A DNA stretch of 30,961 bases from RGIG1995 sp045645205 (GCA_045645205.1 JAZRIJ010000053.1:1-30961); one strand, 5' to 3'. Positions 22,815-30,244 are shown, counted from the first letter of the stretch. Notes: generated by a model from the letters alone, not told the origin. Numbers and translations are program-made.

Positions 22815-23666
22815 ATGGATTTAACAACATTAAAAAATACCCTCGGTACTGACAAGCAGTGCCGAGAGTATCTTGCAAATATACGCTGGAAAGACGGTTT
22901 TATCTGTCCTCATTGTGAAAACAACGAGGCTTGGCAAACAGAAGATATAAAATTCAAGTGTAAAAAGTGCGGTCATAAAATGTCCGTAACATCGGGGACG
23001 GTTTTTCAAGACTCGCACACGCCATTGAATAAATGGTTTTTGGCAATATGGCTTGTTGCCGAGTACGGCAAAAAAGCAACTGCCGATATGCTCCAAAAGG
23101 AATTGGAATTAGGCAGTAACAGAACCGCCCTTAATATTCTCAGTAAACTAAAAAAAGTCCGATATACCACAAGGACGGAAAAGTTAGAGCATACTGTGGA
23201 AATCAGACAGGAGATTATCAATTTTCACGGGCAAAAGTTTTCTGTACTTATAGCCGCAGAAGTTATCGGTAATGCCATAGGGCAAATTCGTATTCAAAAA
23301 GCAGATTATCACAATAAGGCGCAGATTATGGAATTTATCAAAAACAATGTTGTGCCGTATGAGTTAGTGGAAACAGATTTAAGTCCCGAACAGAAGAAAA
23401 AGAAAGTCGGAATTGTTACACCGTTGTTGACACACGAAGATATAGGAACAGATTATAATAAACTGATTAAAAATCCATTGTATGAATATCGGTTTACAAA
23501 AAAAGTGTTGACTAACTTTACCGCTTGGATGAATAACAAATGCCCGAAAGACAAATTTGAGCAGGGCTGTAAACGGTACTGTATGTTGCACAACAGCAAG
23601 TTTGTATCTATGCCTTTTGAAGAACTATTGGGAAATCTTTTGAAACTGAAAGTTAGGAAAAAATAA
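22815..23666 (+). CDS. IS1595-type transposase-like protein, probably domesticated
   Basis: 283 residues. The N-terminus matches the IS1595 zinc-ribbon and following helix: CREYLANIRWKDGFICPHCE, FKCKKCGHKMSVTSGTVFQ and LNKWFLAIWLVAEYGKKATA (zinc ligands C31, C34, C49, C52). The C-terminal half aligns with the ISXO2-like DDE domain in outline, but where active enzymes have VEIDET it has VEIRQE (128-133); TD at 187-188 remains, and the closing NRxE and YLxEFxFRxN-type signatures are missing. No terminal inverted repeats flank it as in an IS. AGGAGG lies eight bases before the ATG, and the promoter is in the iteron-like cluster. It is most likely a DNA-binding protein reused by the island as initiator or regulator. 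Confidence 0.75.
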   Translation: MDLTTLKNTLGTDKQCREYLANIRWKDGFICPHCENNEAWQTEDIKFKCKKCGHKMSVTSGTVFQDSHTPLNKWFLAIWLVAEYGKKATADMLQKELELGSNRTALNILSKLKKVRYTTRTEKLEHTVEIRQEIINFHGQKFSVLIAAEVIGNAIGQIRIQKADYHNKAQIMEFIKNNVVPYELVETDLSPEQKKKKVGIVTPLLTHEDIGTDYNKLIKNPLYEYRFTKKVLTNFTAWMNNKCPKDKFEQGCKRYCMLHNSKFVSMPFEELLGNLLKLKVRKK

Positions 23667-23704
23667 AAAAGGGCAATACTGCGAAATTGCAATATTGCCC
23701 TCGA
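23667..23704 (+). terminator. Terminator of the transposase-like gene
   Basis: GGGCAATA / TATTGCCC with a 14-base loop, directly after the stop codon. It probably marks the right end of the island's coding part. Confidence 0.75.
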
Positions 23705-23747
23705 TAAAATGATATTCAGTTGTCAGCGTAAGTATTTGGAAAAGCCA

Positions 23748-23780
23748 AAGCCCCCAAGAAAGAAGACTTCTTGGGGACTT
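23748..23780 (-). terminator. tRNA-Glu terminator
   Basis: CCCCAAGAA / TTCTTGGGG, downstream of the tRNA on the minus strand, followed by a moderately T-rich stretch. Confidence 0.7.
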
Positions 23781-23795
23781 TGTTTAAGATTGCTT

Positions 23796-23870
23796 TGGTG
23801 ACCCGTAGGGGAATCGAACCCCTGTTTCCGCCGTGAGAGGGCGGCGTCTTAGCCTCTTGACCAACAGGCC
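23796..23870 (-). tRNA. tRNA-Glu (CTC anticodon)
   Basis: A full cloverleaf with encoded CCA. Acceptor strands GGCCTGT and ACGGGTC pair, the anticodon stem is CCGCC/GGCGG with loop CTCTCAC (anticodon CTC, reading GAG), and the T arm is GGGGTTCGATTCCCC. The 3' end faces the island. Confidence 0.95.
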
Positions 23871-23887
23871 TTGTTTGCAACATTAGG

Positions 23888-23916
23888 ATTATAACACATT
23901 ATTTTAAAAAAATCAA
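23888..23916 (-). promoter_or_regulatory. tRNA-Glu promoter
   Basis: Minus strand: TTGATT (23911-23916), 17-base spacer, TATAAT (23888-23893). Confidence 0.75.
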
Positions 23917-23962
23917 TACCCAATTTCAAAAAATATTAACTTTTATTTCTTTTATATACGAC

Positions 23963-23996
23963 AAAGGAGCACGGCTGTTTGTAACCGTGTTCCTTT
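23963..23996 (-). terminator. Hairpin downstream of pepD
   Basis: AAAGGAGCACGG / CCGTGTTCCTTT stem with a weak T tract. Probable terminator or stabilising hairpin after the dipeptidase gene. Confidence 0.55.
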
Positions 23997-24034
23997 GCAT
24001 AAAACTAAGAACAAACAATATGAAAAAATCATTC

Positions 24035-25480
24035 TTACATATTTTTTAACATATCAAGTATTATTTCATAGGCATCCGCAGCCGACTTTAAATTCAGCCG
24101 TTCATTCGGTGTGTGGATTTCTTCAACATTTGCGCAAGTAGATATGCCGTCCATATCTCTGCCCGTGCCGGAAATTATTATACCGCATTCAACTCCTGCA
24201 TGGATAGCTTCAAATGTAGGCTTTTTGTTGAATTTTCTGCTGTAGCAGTCGGAGAATAATTTTCTCATTTTGCTGTCTTTTCTGTACTCCCAGCCGGGAT
24301 GGCGGTTATAGTGTTTTATTTTTGCGCCCGAAAGCTTTGCTATCATATCAAGCTTCATAATTATTTCGTCTAATTTATTTTCAACGGAAGAACGGGGCAT
24401 AAGCGAGATGGTTATTTTATTGCCTTCGGTATTTACAACGCCGAGGTTAGATGATGACTCGACCAGACCTTCCATAGAATGACTCATTGTATATACGCCG
24501 TTTGGAATAATATTCATAGTGCTGATAATACGGTATGTATCTTTGAAACAAAACATAGTGTCGGATACGCTGTTTGCGTTGTCTATGCGAAGCGAAAACT
24601 TTTTGTCTGCCTTAATCAGTTGTTTTCTAATGCAGTCAGCCAATGTTTTGAGTTCTTCCTTAGCTTGCTTACGGTCAAATACGCTGATAACACATTCACA
24701 TTCACGGGGGATAGCGTTGATCTTGTTTCCGCCGTTTAATGAAACAAGGTTAAAAGGCATTTTCTCATAGAGACCTGCCAGTAGCTTTGCCATAATTATG
24801 TTTGCGTTTTCTCTGCCTGTGTTTATGTCAACGCCCGAATGACCGCCCGCCAGTCCTTTAACTGTAAGCTTAATAGGTGAGTTTTGCATCTTGTATGTTT
24901 CAAGCTCAAACACAAAATCGCTTCTTGCGCCGCCGGCACAGCTAACCGTTGCAACATCAAGGGTTTCGCTGTCAAGGTTGATAAAGGAGTTTGCGGTAAG
25001 GAGTGAATAGTCAAAAGCAGAAGCTCCGCCCATACAGGTTTCCTCCTGTACTGTAAACAGACATTCAAGGGCAGGATGTTCTGCATTTGTTTCCGAGAGA
25101 ACCGCCATCATCATTGCAACGCCGATGCCGTCATCAGCACCGAGGGTTGTTCCATCAGCATAAAGCCAACCGTCTTTTACATAAAGCTTTAACCCCTCTT
25201 TTTCAAAGTTGTGTACCGTATCTGCGTTTTTTTCGCATACCATATCCGTATGCCCCTGAAGCAAAACGGCAGGGCGGTCTTCATAGCCTTTTGTTGCTTT
25301 TTTCTTTATAAGAACATTGTTTACTTCATCTTTGTAGTATTCAAGATCGTGTTTTATTGCAAATTCGCAAAGGTATTCGGCGATCTGCGCCTCGTTGCCC
25401 GAACCGCGCGGAATGGCGCATATTTCTTCAAAATAGCGATAAAGGTTTTTTGGAGTGTATTCGGATAAGATATATTCCAT
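24035..25480 (-). CDS. pepD: Aminoacyl-histidine dipeptidase, M20 family
   Basis: A cytosolic zinc dipeptidase (beta-Ala-His dipeptidase, PepD) of 481 residues. Metal-site motifs are GHTDMV (His77, Asp79), TTLGADDGIG (Asp116), QEETCMGG (catalytic Glu146 with Glu147) and the C-terminal IHAGVECGII and HTPNERLNL histidines. The lid/dimerisation domain lies between. AAGGAG precedes the ATG. Monocistronic, for peptide turnover. Confidence 0.95.
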   Translation of the reverse strand: MEYILSEYTPKNLYRYFEEICAIPRGSGNEAQIAEYLCEFAIKHDLEYYKDEVNNVLIKKKATKGYEDRPAVLLQGHTDMVCEKNADTVHNFEKEGLKLYVKDGWLYADGTTLGADDGIGVAMMMAVLSETNAEHPALECLFTVQEETCMGGASAFDYSLLTANSFINLDSETLDVATVSCAGGARSDFVFELETYKMQNSPIKLTVKGLAGGHSGVDINTGRENANIIMAKLLAGLYEKMPFNLVSLNGGNKINAIPRECECVISVFDRKQAKEELKTLADCIRKQLIKADKKFSLRIDNANSVSDTMFCFKDTYRIISTMNIIPNGVYTMSHSMEGLVESSSNLGVVNTEGNKITISLMPRSSVENKLDEIIMKLDMIAKLSGAKIKHYNRHPGWEYRKDSKMRKLFSDCYSRKFNKKPTFEAIHAGVECGIIISGTGRDMDGISTCANVEEIHTPNERLNLKSAADAYEIILDMLKNM

Positions 25481-25530
25481 CTTTGTTGATCTCCTTGAAG
25501 AATGTATACAAGTTTTTTATATATAAATAT

Positions 25531-25559
25531 ATATTAACATACAATAGAAAAAACTTCAA
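25531..25559 (-). promoter_or_regulatory. pepD promoter
   Basis: Minus strand: TTGAAG (25554-25559), 17-base spacer, TAATAT (25531-25536). Confidence 0.6.
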
Positions 25560-25625
25560 CGGAATTGTAAAAAAATGTGTAAATTATGCAGTGTGCAAAT
25601 TTTTATAAAAAATACAAAATAATGC

Positions 25626-25654
25626 TTGACAATTAAGAATAGTTATGTTATAAT
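25626..25654 (+). promoter_or_regulatory. Promoter of tRNA-Arg (and tRNA-His)
   Basis: Perfect TTGACA, 17-base spacer, perfect TATAAT, 33 bases before the tRNA-Arg 5' end. Confidence 0.9.
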
Positions 25655-25687
25655 TCTGTGGTGTCGAAATGAGGCAGGCGAAGAAAT

Positions 25688-25764
<77 letters not shown>

Positions 25765-25863
25765 GAGTTAAGTTGAGGTTCGCACGAGCGAACCTCAATA
25801 TTTAACTTAACATATCCTTTCTTTACTTCTTCACTATTCACTTTTACCTATTACTTATAATAT

Positions 25864-25941
25864 GGTGGGTATAGCTCAGTTGGTTAGAGCGTCAGGTTGT
25901 GGCCCTGAAGGCCGTGGGTTCGAGTCCCATTACTCACCCCA
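25864..25941 (+). tRNA. tRNA-His (GTG anticodon)
   Basis: A cloverleaf with anticodon loop TTGTGGC (GTG), acceptor GTGGGTA/TACTCAC, an encoded extra G at -1 opposite C73, and encoded CCA. It is 99 bases after tRNA-Arg; the gap holds a hairpin-like GAGGTTCGCACGAGCGAACCTC. Confidence 0.95.
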
Positions 25942-25943
25942 AC

Positions 25944-25985
25944 AAAAAGACCACATTTGTCTACCAGACAAATGTGGTCTTTTTG
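25944..25985 (+). terminator. Perfect hairpin/terminator with TTTGTCT core
   Basis: A 19-base perfect stem (AAAAAGACCACATTTGTCT) with a three-base loop and TTTTT. It ends the tRNA transcript and is also the first part of the four-helix-bundle module; the same core recurs at 27089. Confidence 0.92.
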
Positions 25986-25986
25986 A

Positions 25987-26150
25987 ATGATGTTTGCCTT
26001 CGGCAAATGATGTCGTTTCACTAATGATGACGGCTACGCCTAATGATGTCGCTTCGCTAATGTATTGGGCAAACAACGCATCATTGCGACCAAAGGGAGC
26101 CACATCATTATGCGAAGCATAACATCATATCACCGAAGGTGATGCATCAT
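25987..26150. repeat. Tract of mini-hairpins spaced by ATGATG / CATCAT words
   Basis: Four ATGATG words (25987, 26007, 26024, 26043) are followed by four CATCAT words (26079, 26103, 26123, 26145), spaced 17-24 bases. Between them sit short palindromes with TTCG or CGAA loops, for example TTTGCCTTCGGCAAA, TTATGCGAAGCATAA and ATCACCGAAGGTGAT. The whole tract is thus a large imperfect inverted array. It ends exactly at the promoter of the four-helix-bundle gene. Confidence 0.8.
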
Positions 26151-26178
26151 TGAAATATGATGCGTTTTATGATATAAT
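26150..26178 (+). promoter_or_regulatory. Promoter of the four-helix-bundle gene
   Basis: TTGAAA, 17-base spacer, TATAAT. The -35 box starts at the last base of the final CATCAT word, and the ribosome binding site is about 10 bases downstream of the -10 box. Confidence 0.8.
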
Positions 26179-26200
26179 TAATAAAAAGGAGGCGATTATT

Positions 26201-26554
26201 ATGAAAGATAATAAGCTTACTGAACTTTCTATGGAATTCTCTGTGGATATTATAAGCCTTGTTAAACAATTGAAATCGAACCACGAATCAATCATTTCCA
26301 ACCAGATTGGCAGAAGTGGCACGTCCATCGGCGCTAACATCCACGAAGCGCAGTATGCCCAAGGTAAGAAAGACTTTGTTTCCAAGCTTGAAATCGCCTT
26401 AAAGGAAGCAAGTGAAACAGGTTATTGGCTTGAATTGTTACGCAGAACAAATTATATTGACGAACAATCATATAAATCGCTCTCTGCAAAGTGTACATCT
26501 TTGCGTGTAATGCTGATTGCTTCTTGTAGAACTGCAAAGGAGAATGCAAAATGA
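26201..26554 (+). CDS. Four-helix bundle protein (S23/IVS-protein family)
   Basis: A 117-residue protein of the family first met in 23S rRNA intervening sequences (TIGR02436-like, also related to the Avd accessory proteins). Family marks are LSMEFSVDIISLVKQL, the central NQIGRSGTSIGANIHEA, and the helix KLEIALKEASETGYWLELL. I chose ATG at 26201, with AGGAGG before it; the frame from 26150 overlaps the promoter. It is not inside an rRNA gene here. The stop overlaps the next start (ATGA). The fold binds nucleic acid or acts as an oligomeric adaptor in relatives; function is not known. Confidence 0.9.
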   Translation: MKDNKLTELSMEFSVDIISLVKQLKSNHESIISNQIGRSGTSIGANIHEAQYAQGKKDFVSKLEIALKEASETGYWLELLRRTNYIDEQSYKSLSAKCTSLRVMLIASCRTAKENAK

Positions 26555-27024
26555 AAAAGATTTTGTCATGTGAAATACCTTTGCTCACTCCTGCCGGAAA
26601 AGTGCTTACACCGATACAAATTGTTTATGATGACACAGAAGTTATAGCGAATCCTTCATCTGAAATCACTTTACGCTATAACGGAAACGAGTATAAAGGA
26701 TACGGCACAGATTACCTCTGGACAGATACTCTTGCAGATTTGGAAATCAATCTTCCGGAAAATGTTAAACTCGCATGTTGTATGACCTGCCGTCACGGGA
26801 ACATGTGTCCTTATGGAAATAAAGAGAATCAGCTTTTTTGCACAAAAGATATAAAAATAACAAGCAAAGAGGATATGTGTGATTTGTTTGATCAAACCGA
26901 TCCTTTTGAAGAGCGAGCCGTTGCTTCCCTCGACTTTTGCGAAGATTTTGTTTATCAAAGCGACAACTATTACACATATAATGATTATCTGTATCAGTTG
27001 AATAACAAAAAATTAAAGTGCTAA
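26551..27024 (+). CDS. Cys-rich protein coupled to the four-helix bundle gene, unknown
   Basis: A 157-residue protein with a cysteine cluster CCMTCRHGNMCPYG (76-89) plus Cys97 and Cys110, suggestive of a zinc or Fe-S site, flanked by beta-rich N-terminal and acidic aromatic C-terminal parts (YYTYNDYLYQL). AAAGGAG is placed well before the ATG, and the start overlaps the previous stop by four bases, so the pair is co-translated. Not recognised. Its link with the four-helix bundle protein is the main clue to function. Confidence 0.75.
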   Translation: MKKILSCEIPLLTPAGKVLTPIQIVYDDTEVIANPSSEITLRYNGNEYKGYGTDYLWTDTLADLEINLPENVKLACCMTCRHGNMCPYGNKENQLFCTKDIKITSKEDMCDLFDQTDPFEERAVASLDFCEDFVYQSDNYYTYNDYLYQLNNKKLKC

Positions 27025-27088
27025 AAGTATTACACTACTTTTACGCTTTCTTACCTCGTTTCTGCTCCGTTTAGGTAGTCTTTCACAG

Positions 27089-27131
27089 AAAAGAAACACC
27101 TTTTGTCTGGTAGACAAAAGGTGTTTCTTTT
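27089..27131. repeat. Second perfect hairpin with TTTTGTCT core
   Basis: AAAAGAAACACCTTTTGTCT pairs with its complement across a GGT loop. The core GTCTGGTAGAC is the reverse complement of GTCTACCAGAC in the hairpin at 25944. It also can end the upstream two-gene transcript. Confidence 0.88.
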
Positions 27132-27290
27132 CAACTAAGTGTGCCTTACGGCACGATAAGTACACCTTCGGTGCGTGAAGCGATGCTTCGCATTGTGAAG
27201 TGCCTGCGGGCGTGGGTGGCACACTTAACTTCACTTCGTACATAAGCACGATACTTCACAGCGGTATTGCCGCTGCTTCACTTGGCAAAG
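27132..27290. repeat. Second mini-hairpin tract, with AAGT/ACTT words
   Basis: Same design as the tract at 25987 but a different spacer word: TAAGT or GAAG-type words, later inverted as CTTCAC or ACTT. Between them are GTGCCTTACGGCAC, GCACCGAAGGTGTAC-type (on the minus strand), ATGCTTCGCAT and GCCTGCGGGC. Confidence 0.7.
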
Positions 27291-27390
27291 CCAAACTTCA
27301 AATTGCTCTCAAAGAAGCAAAAGAAACGGGATATTGGTTGGAATTGCTGTTTAAAACAAATTATATATCCGAAACAGAATACAAATCTTT
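27287..27390 (+). pseudogene. Truncated four-helix bundle gene remnant
   Basis: The frame encodes KLQIALKEAKETGYWLELL followed by FKTNYISETEYKS, closely matching the third helix and loop of the intact protein at 26201. The first about 65 residues and the C-terminus are missing; the 5' side runs straight into the hairpin tract, and the 3' side abuts the lipoprotein gene's stop. Confidence 0.85.
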
Positions 27391-27753
27391 TTATTTCTTG
27401 TTCGATTTGATAAATTCATTAACATCATCTGTTCGTATATCAATATAATTATCTATGTTTGATTTCGTTAGAAGTCTAATATAGAAAGGGCTTTCTTCCA
27501 TAGAGGTGCCACCAATCCACAAATCAAAGTTTTCATCGATTTCATAGACTAATATATACAGTCCTGAGCCTGTTTCAGTACTTTCGTATTGCTCAAAATC
27601 ACTCCAAGTTAATTTCTCACCTTTAGCAGACAAATCGACAACTTTATCGAGTGTTAGAATGTTGTCGCTTTGCTCTTTAATATCCTGCTTATTGCAACCA
27701 ACAAGACTAAAAATGAAAACTAGCGACAAAACTATTGCTATCAGCTTTTTCAC
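27391..27753 (-). CDS. Small lipoprotein, unknown
   Basis: A 120-residue protein with a lipoprotein signal: KKLIAIVLSLVFIFSLVGC, with the lipobox cysteine at residue 20. The mature part is acidic (LDKVVDLSAKGEKLTWSDFE, LWIGGTSMEESPFYIRL). I chose GTG at 27753, since AGGAGG is eight bases upstream. Not recognised beyond the anchor; probably a surface-exposed cell-envelope protein. Its 3' end meets the four-helix-bundle remnant, so the original terminus may have been changed. Confidence 0.75.
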   Translation of the reverse strand: MKKLIAIVLSLVFIFSLVGCNKQDIKEQSDNILTLDKVVDLSAKGEKLTWSDFEQYESTETGSGLYILVYEIDENFDLWIGGTSMEESPFYIRLLTKSNIDNYIDIRTDDVNEFIKSNKK

Positions 27754-27965
27754 AGAAATAACCTCCTTTGCCAAATTCATATTTATCGGTGAGTTAATTA
27801 TATCATATTCCACTACAAATATCAATACACTATGCATTACGTTTGGTATTGATGTTTGTGTTCTATATTACTTTTTGAAAACAAAAGTAATATGAGGGGG
27901 GGCAGGGGTACACCCTTGCCTCAACGTGAAGTAAAAAGTAATTATGCGTTTAGGCAGCATATATC

Positions 27966-27994
27966 TTGAAAGTGTAAATTAAAAATGTTATAAT
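27966..27994 (+). promoter_or_regulatory. Promoter of the tyrosine phosphatase gene
   Basis: TTGAAA, 17-base spacer, TATAAT, 72 bases before the ATG at 28066. Confidence 0.75.
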
Positions 27995-28020
27995 ATATTA
28001 AAAATAGAACTATCCTTCGC

Positions 28021-28038
28021 CTCCCTATGATGAGGGAG
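28021..28038. repeat. Hairpin in phosphatase leader, repeat remnant
   Basis: CTCCCT-ATGATG-AGGGAG within a CCTTCGCCTCCCT context, similar in style to the MITE-like repeat at 30698. It lies in the 5' leader. The rest of 27754-27965 holds an imperfect hairpin (GGCAGGGGTACACCCTTGCC, 27901-27920) and no gene. Confidence 0.45.
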
Positions 28039-28065
28039 CCGAGGAGATATAAAAGGTGAAAGAAT

Positions 28066-28518
28066 ATGACTAAAATACTTTTTGTCTGCCACGGGAATAT
28101 ATGCAGAAGTCCTATGGCGGAGTTTTTGATGAAAAAGTTAGTATCGGATTTGGGAATTGCGGACAAGTTTTATATTAAGTCTGCGGCAACATCTACCGAG
28201 GAGATAGGAAACCCTGTTCACTACGGCACTCGGCAGGTCTTACAAAAATATAATATTGACTTTTCAACGAAGCGCGCTGTGCAGATAACTTTTGAAGATT
28301 ATGAAAAATATGATTATATAATCGGTATGGACTCATATAACATAACAAATATGAAGCGTATCTTCGGTGAGGACAGGGACAACAAAATATCCCTTTTGCT
28401 TGATTATACAAATAACCCACGTGATGTTGCAGACCCTTGGTATACGGGAGATTTCAGAGCAACTGAAGAAGATATACTGAACGGTTGCCAAGCACTTTTG
28501 AAAAGATTAAAATATTGA
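28066..28518 (+). CDS. Low-molecular-weight protein tyrosine phosphatase
   Basis: A 150-residue cytosolic phosphatase. The catalytic P-loop is CHGNICRS (Cys8 to Arg14, at the N-terminus as in the family), and the general acid is Asp123 in DPWYTGDF. Length and layout are typical (YwlE/Wzb-type). GTGAAAG-type weak site before the ATG. It stands alone, not in a capsule cluster, so a protein-arginine or tyrosine target cannot be chosen. Confidence 0.95.
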   Translation: MTKILFVCHGNICRSPMAEFLMKKLVSDLGIADKFYIKSAATSTEEIGNPVHYGTRQVLQKYNIDFSTKRAVQITFEDYEKYDYIIGMDSYNITNMKRIFGEDRDNKISLLLDYTNNPRDVADPWYTGDFRATEEDILNGCQALLKRLKY

Positions 28519-28531
28519 TAACAAAATACTA

Positions 28532-28560
28532 TTGCAAAAATAACATCTCGGTTGTATAAT
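28532..28560 (+). promoter_or_regulatory. Promoter of the AI-2E family gene
   Basis: TTGCAA, 17-base spacer, TATAAT. Confidence 0.7.
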
Positions 28561-28594
28561 GGAATACGGTAAAAAATAAAAAGGAAGATGTATA

Positions 28595-29794
28595 ATGAAG
28601 TTTGACTGGAAAAAAGCATTGAAAATATGCTTTTGCGTATTTATTTTGTTTTTGTGCATAATCTATTGGCAGCCGTTTATTTCATTTTTGGGAGTTGTCT
28701 TTGAGGCATCAATACCGTTGATACTGGGCGGATGTATAGCGTTTTTTGTAAATATACTTATGGTACGTTACGAAAAATGGTTTTTCCAAAAATCAAAAAA
28801 CAGAACTTTACAAAAAATAAGGCGTCCTTTGTGTATGGTATTGGCATTTATGACTGTACTTATTGTTTTGGCTGTTGTAATATGGTTGATAGTTCCACAG
28901 CTTATATCCTGCATACAGCTAATGCTGGCATTTGTATCTAAGATACCGAACTATATGAAGGACTTTATTGCAAGAGCAGAGAATTGGGATTTTATTCCTG
29001 ACAAGGCGCTTGACTATTTGGCGGCAATTGACTGGGAGTCTAAGATAGGGCAGTTTGTTACTTTGATAACCACAGGCGTTGGCGGCGTTGTAAATACAGT
29101 CGCAAAGACGGTAATGGGTGTTGTGTCGGGGGTTATAACAGGCGTTCTCGGTTTTATATTCTCGATATATCTCTTGCTTGACAAGGACAGACTTAAGAGA
29201 CAGTTCAAAAAAATTGCCGAAAACTATCTTCCTTCAAAAGTATATGGGAAAATATTCTATTTTACGCAGGTGTTGAACGAATCTTTTCGCAAATTTATCG
29301 TCGGACAGTTAACCGAAGCTGTTATACTTGGTGTTCTTTGTACAGTGGGTATGCTTATTTTCGGTTTGCCGTACGCGACAATGATTGGAGCGCTTATAGC
29401 GTTTACCGCGCTTATTCCCATTGCGGGCGCTTATATAGGCGCAATAACCGGCGCATTGATGATACTTACCGTCTCACCTGCAAAGGCGCTTATATTCCTG
29501 ATATTTATTCTTGTGTTGCAGCAGCTTGAAGGCAACATAATTTACCCCAGAGTCGTGGGTTCGTCAATAGGTCTGCCGGGAATATGGGTACTTGTTGCCG
29601 TAACGGTCGGCGGCGGCTGTTTCGGTATTATAGGTATGTTGGTTGGTGTTCCGCTTACATCGGCGTTCTACCGTATAATTCGCGAGGACCTTGACAGAAA
29701 GGCAAAAACAAAAGAGAAAAGCTCTGTTGTTAAGACCGAGACGGATAAAAATGAAAAAGTTGAACAAACAACCGAAAAAACACTAAAAAACTAA
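28595..29794 (+). CDS. AI-2E family transporter
   Basis: A 399-residue integral membrane protein of the TqsA/PerM/YdbO family (PF01594). Hydrophobic helices occur at about 10-30, 33-55 and 70-93, with several more from about 150, and the conserved C-terminal block includes GLPYATMIGALIAFTALIPI and QQLEGNIIYPRVVGSSIGLP. The C-terminal tail is hydrophilic and Lys/Glu-rich. Family members export small molecules or act as Na+(Li+)/H+ antiporters; export of autoinducer-2 is not established for this member. AAGGAAG lies before the ATG. Confidence 0.92.
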   Translation: MKFDWKKALKICFCVFILFLCIIYWQPFISFLGVVFEASIPLILGGCIAFFVNILMVRYEKWFFQKSKNRTLQKIRRPLCMVLAFMTVLIVLAVVIWLIVPQLISCIQLMLAFVSKIPNYMKDFIARAENWDFIPDKALDYLAAIDWESKIGQFVTLITTGVGGVVNTVAKTVMGVVSGVITGVLGFIFSIYLLLDKDRLKRQFKKIAENYLPSKVYGKIFYFTQVLNESFRKFIVGQLTEAVILGVLCTVGMLIFGLPYATMIGALIAFTALIPIAGAYIGAITGALMILTVSPAKALIFLIFILVLQQLEGNIIYPRVVGSSIGLPGIWVLVAVTVGGGCFGIIGMLVGVPLTSAFYRIIREDLDRKAKTKEKSSVVKTETDKNEKVEQTTEKTLKN

Positions 29795-29804
29795 AAAATT
29801 TACA

Positions 29805-29833
29805 TTGACAATTGTGTGTAAATAAGCTATGAT
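29805..29833 (+). promoter_or_regulatory. Promoter of the DUF1292 gene
   Basis: Perfect TTGACA, 17-base spacer, TATGAT, 40 bases before the ATG. Confidence 0.85.
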
Positions 29834-29873
29834 TATAGTGTAAAAGAAATTATTTAAAGCGAGGTAAAGACCA

Positions 29874-30170
29874 ATGGCAGAAGAATTTATGGGTGATGAA
29901 ATATTTACATTGACAGACGAAGAGGGAAATGAAAGCGAATTTGAGCTTATCGCAAGTCAGGAGATTGACGGTGTTACCTATGTTGCTCTTGTTCCTTACG
30001 AGCCTGAAAAGGCAGAAAACGAAGAACAGGAATATGTTGTTTTGAAGCTTGAAGCTGACGAAAACGGCGAAGATCTGCTTGTTACTATTGACGATGACGA
30101 TGAGTTTGAAAAGGTTGCGGAAATTTTCGAGGATATGCTCTTCGACGAAATTGACTACGATGCTCAGTAA
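29874..30170 (+). CDS. DUF1292 domain protein (YrzB-like)
   Basis: A 98-residue very acidic protein: DEIFTLTDEEGNESEFELIA, YVALVPYEP, EQEYVVLKLEADENGEDLLV. This is the DUF1292 pattern, usually found next to yrrK/ruvX and alaS in Firmicutes; here those neighbours are absent. GAGGT precedes the ATG. Function unknown; abundance is suggested by the strong promoter. Confidence 0.92.
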   Translation: MAEEFMGDEIFTLTDEEGNESEFELIASQEIDGVTYVALVPYEPEKAENEEQEYVVLKLEADENGEDLLVTIDDDDEFEKVAEIFEDMLFDEIDYDAQ

Positions 30171-30244
30171 TATGTAATAAATTTACTGTAATCAAAATTT
30201 AATCTCGGCATACAATAATAATATTCCTGCTTTGTTTGTGATAA

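Larger units (their letters stand above)
13137..23750. mobile_element. Serine-integrase genomic island, satellite-like
   Basis: Boundaries are inferred. On the left the element abuts the manganese catalase terminator; on the right it ends before the tRNA-Glu terminator. The left part has integrase, phosphatase and resolvase; the centre has two XRE regulators and a glycosylase operon; the right has primase-helicase, two tiny genes, iteron-like repeats and a transposase-like protein. No conjugation, capsid, portal or terminase genes are seen, so it looks like a replicating phage-satellite-type island rather than an ICE or prophage. No convincing long att repeat was found, which fits a large serine recombinase with a very short crossover core. 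Confidence 0.7.

Noticed and set aside
22815..23666. Ordinary active IS1595 insertion sequence
   Set aside because: The DDE core appears degenerate, no terminal inverted repeats are seen directly around the gene, and its promoter is woven into the island's repeat cluster.
13137..23750. Complete prophage or ICE
   Set aside because: No capsid, tail, terminase, portal, lysis, relaxase or type IV secretion genes are present in the interval.
23796..23870. tRNA-Glu 3' end as the attachment site of the island
   Set aside because: The integrase is a large serine type, not a tyrosine integrase; the tRNA terminator separates tRNA and island, and I found no copy of the tRNA 3' end at the left border.
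25987..26150. CRISPR array for the ATGATG-word tract
   Set aside because: The repeated word is only six bases, reverses orientation half-way, and the spacers are palindromic.
26201..26554. Ribosomal protein (S23) annotation for the four-helix bundle gene
   Set aside because: The S23 name comes from its location in rRNA intervening sequences; it is not a ribosomal protein, and no rRNA surrounds it here.
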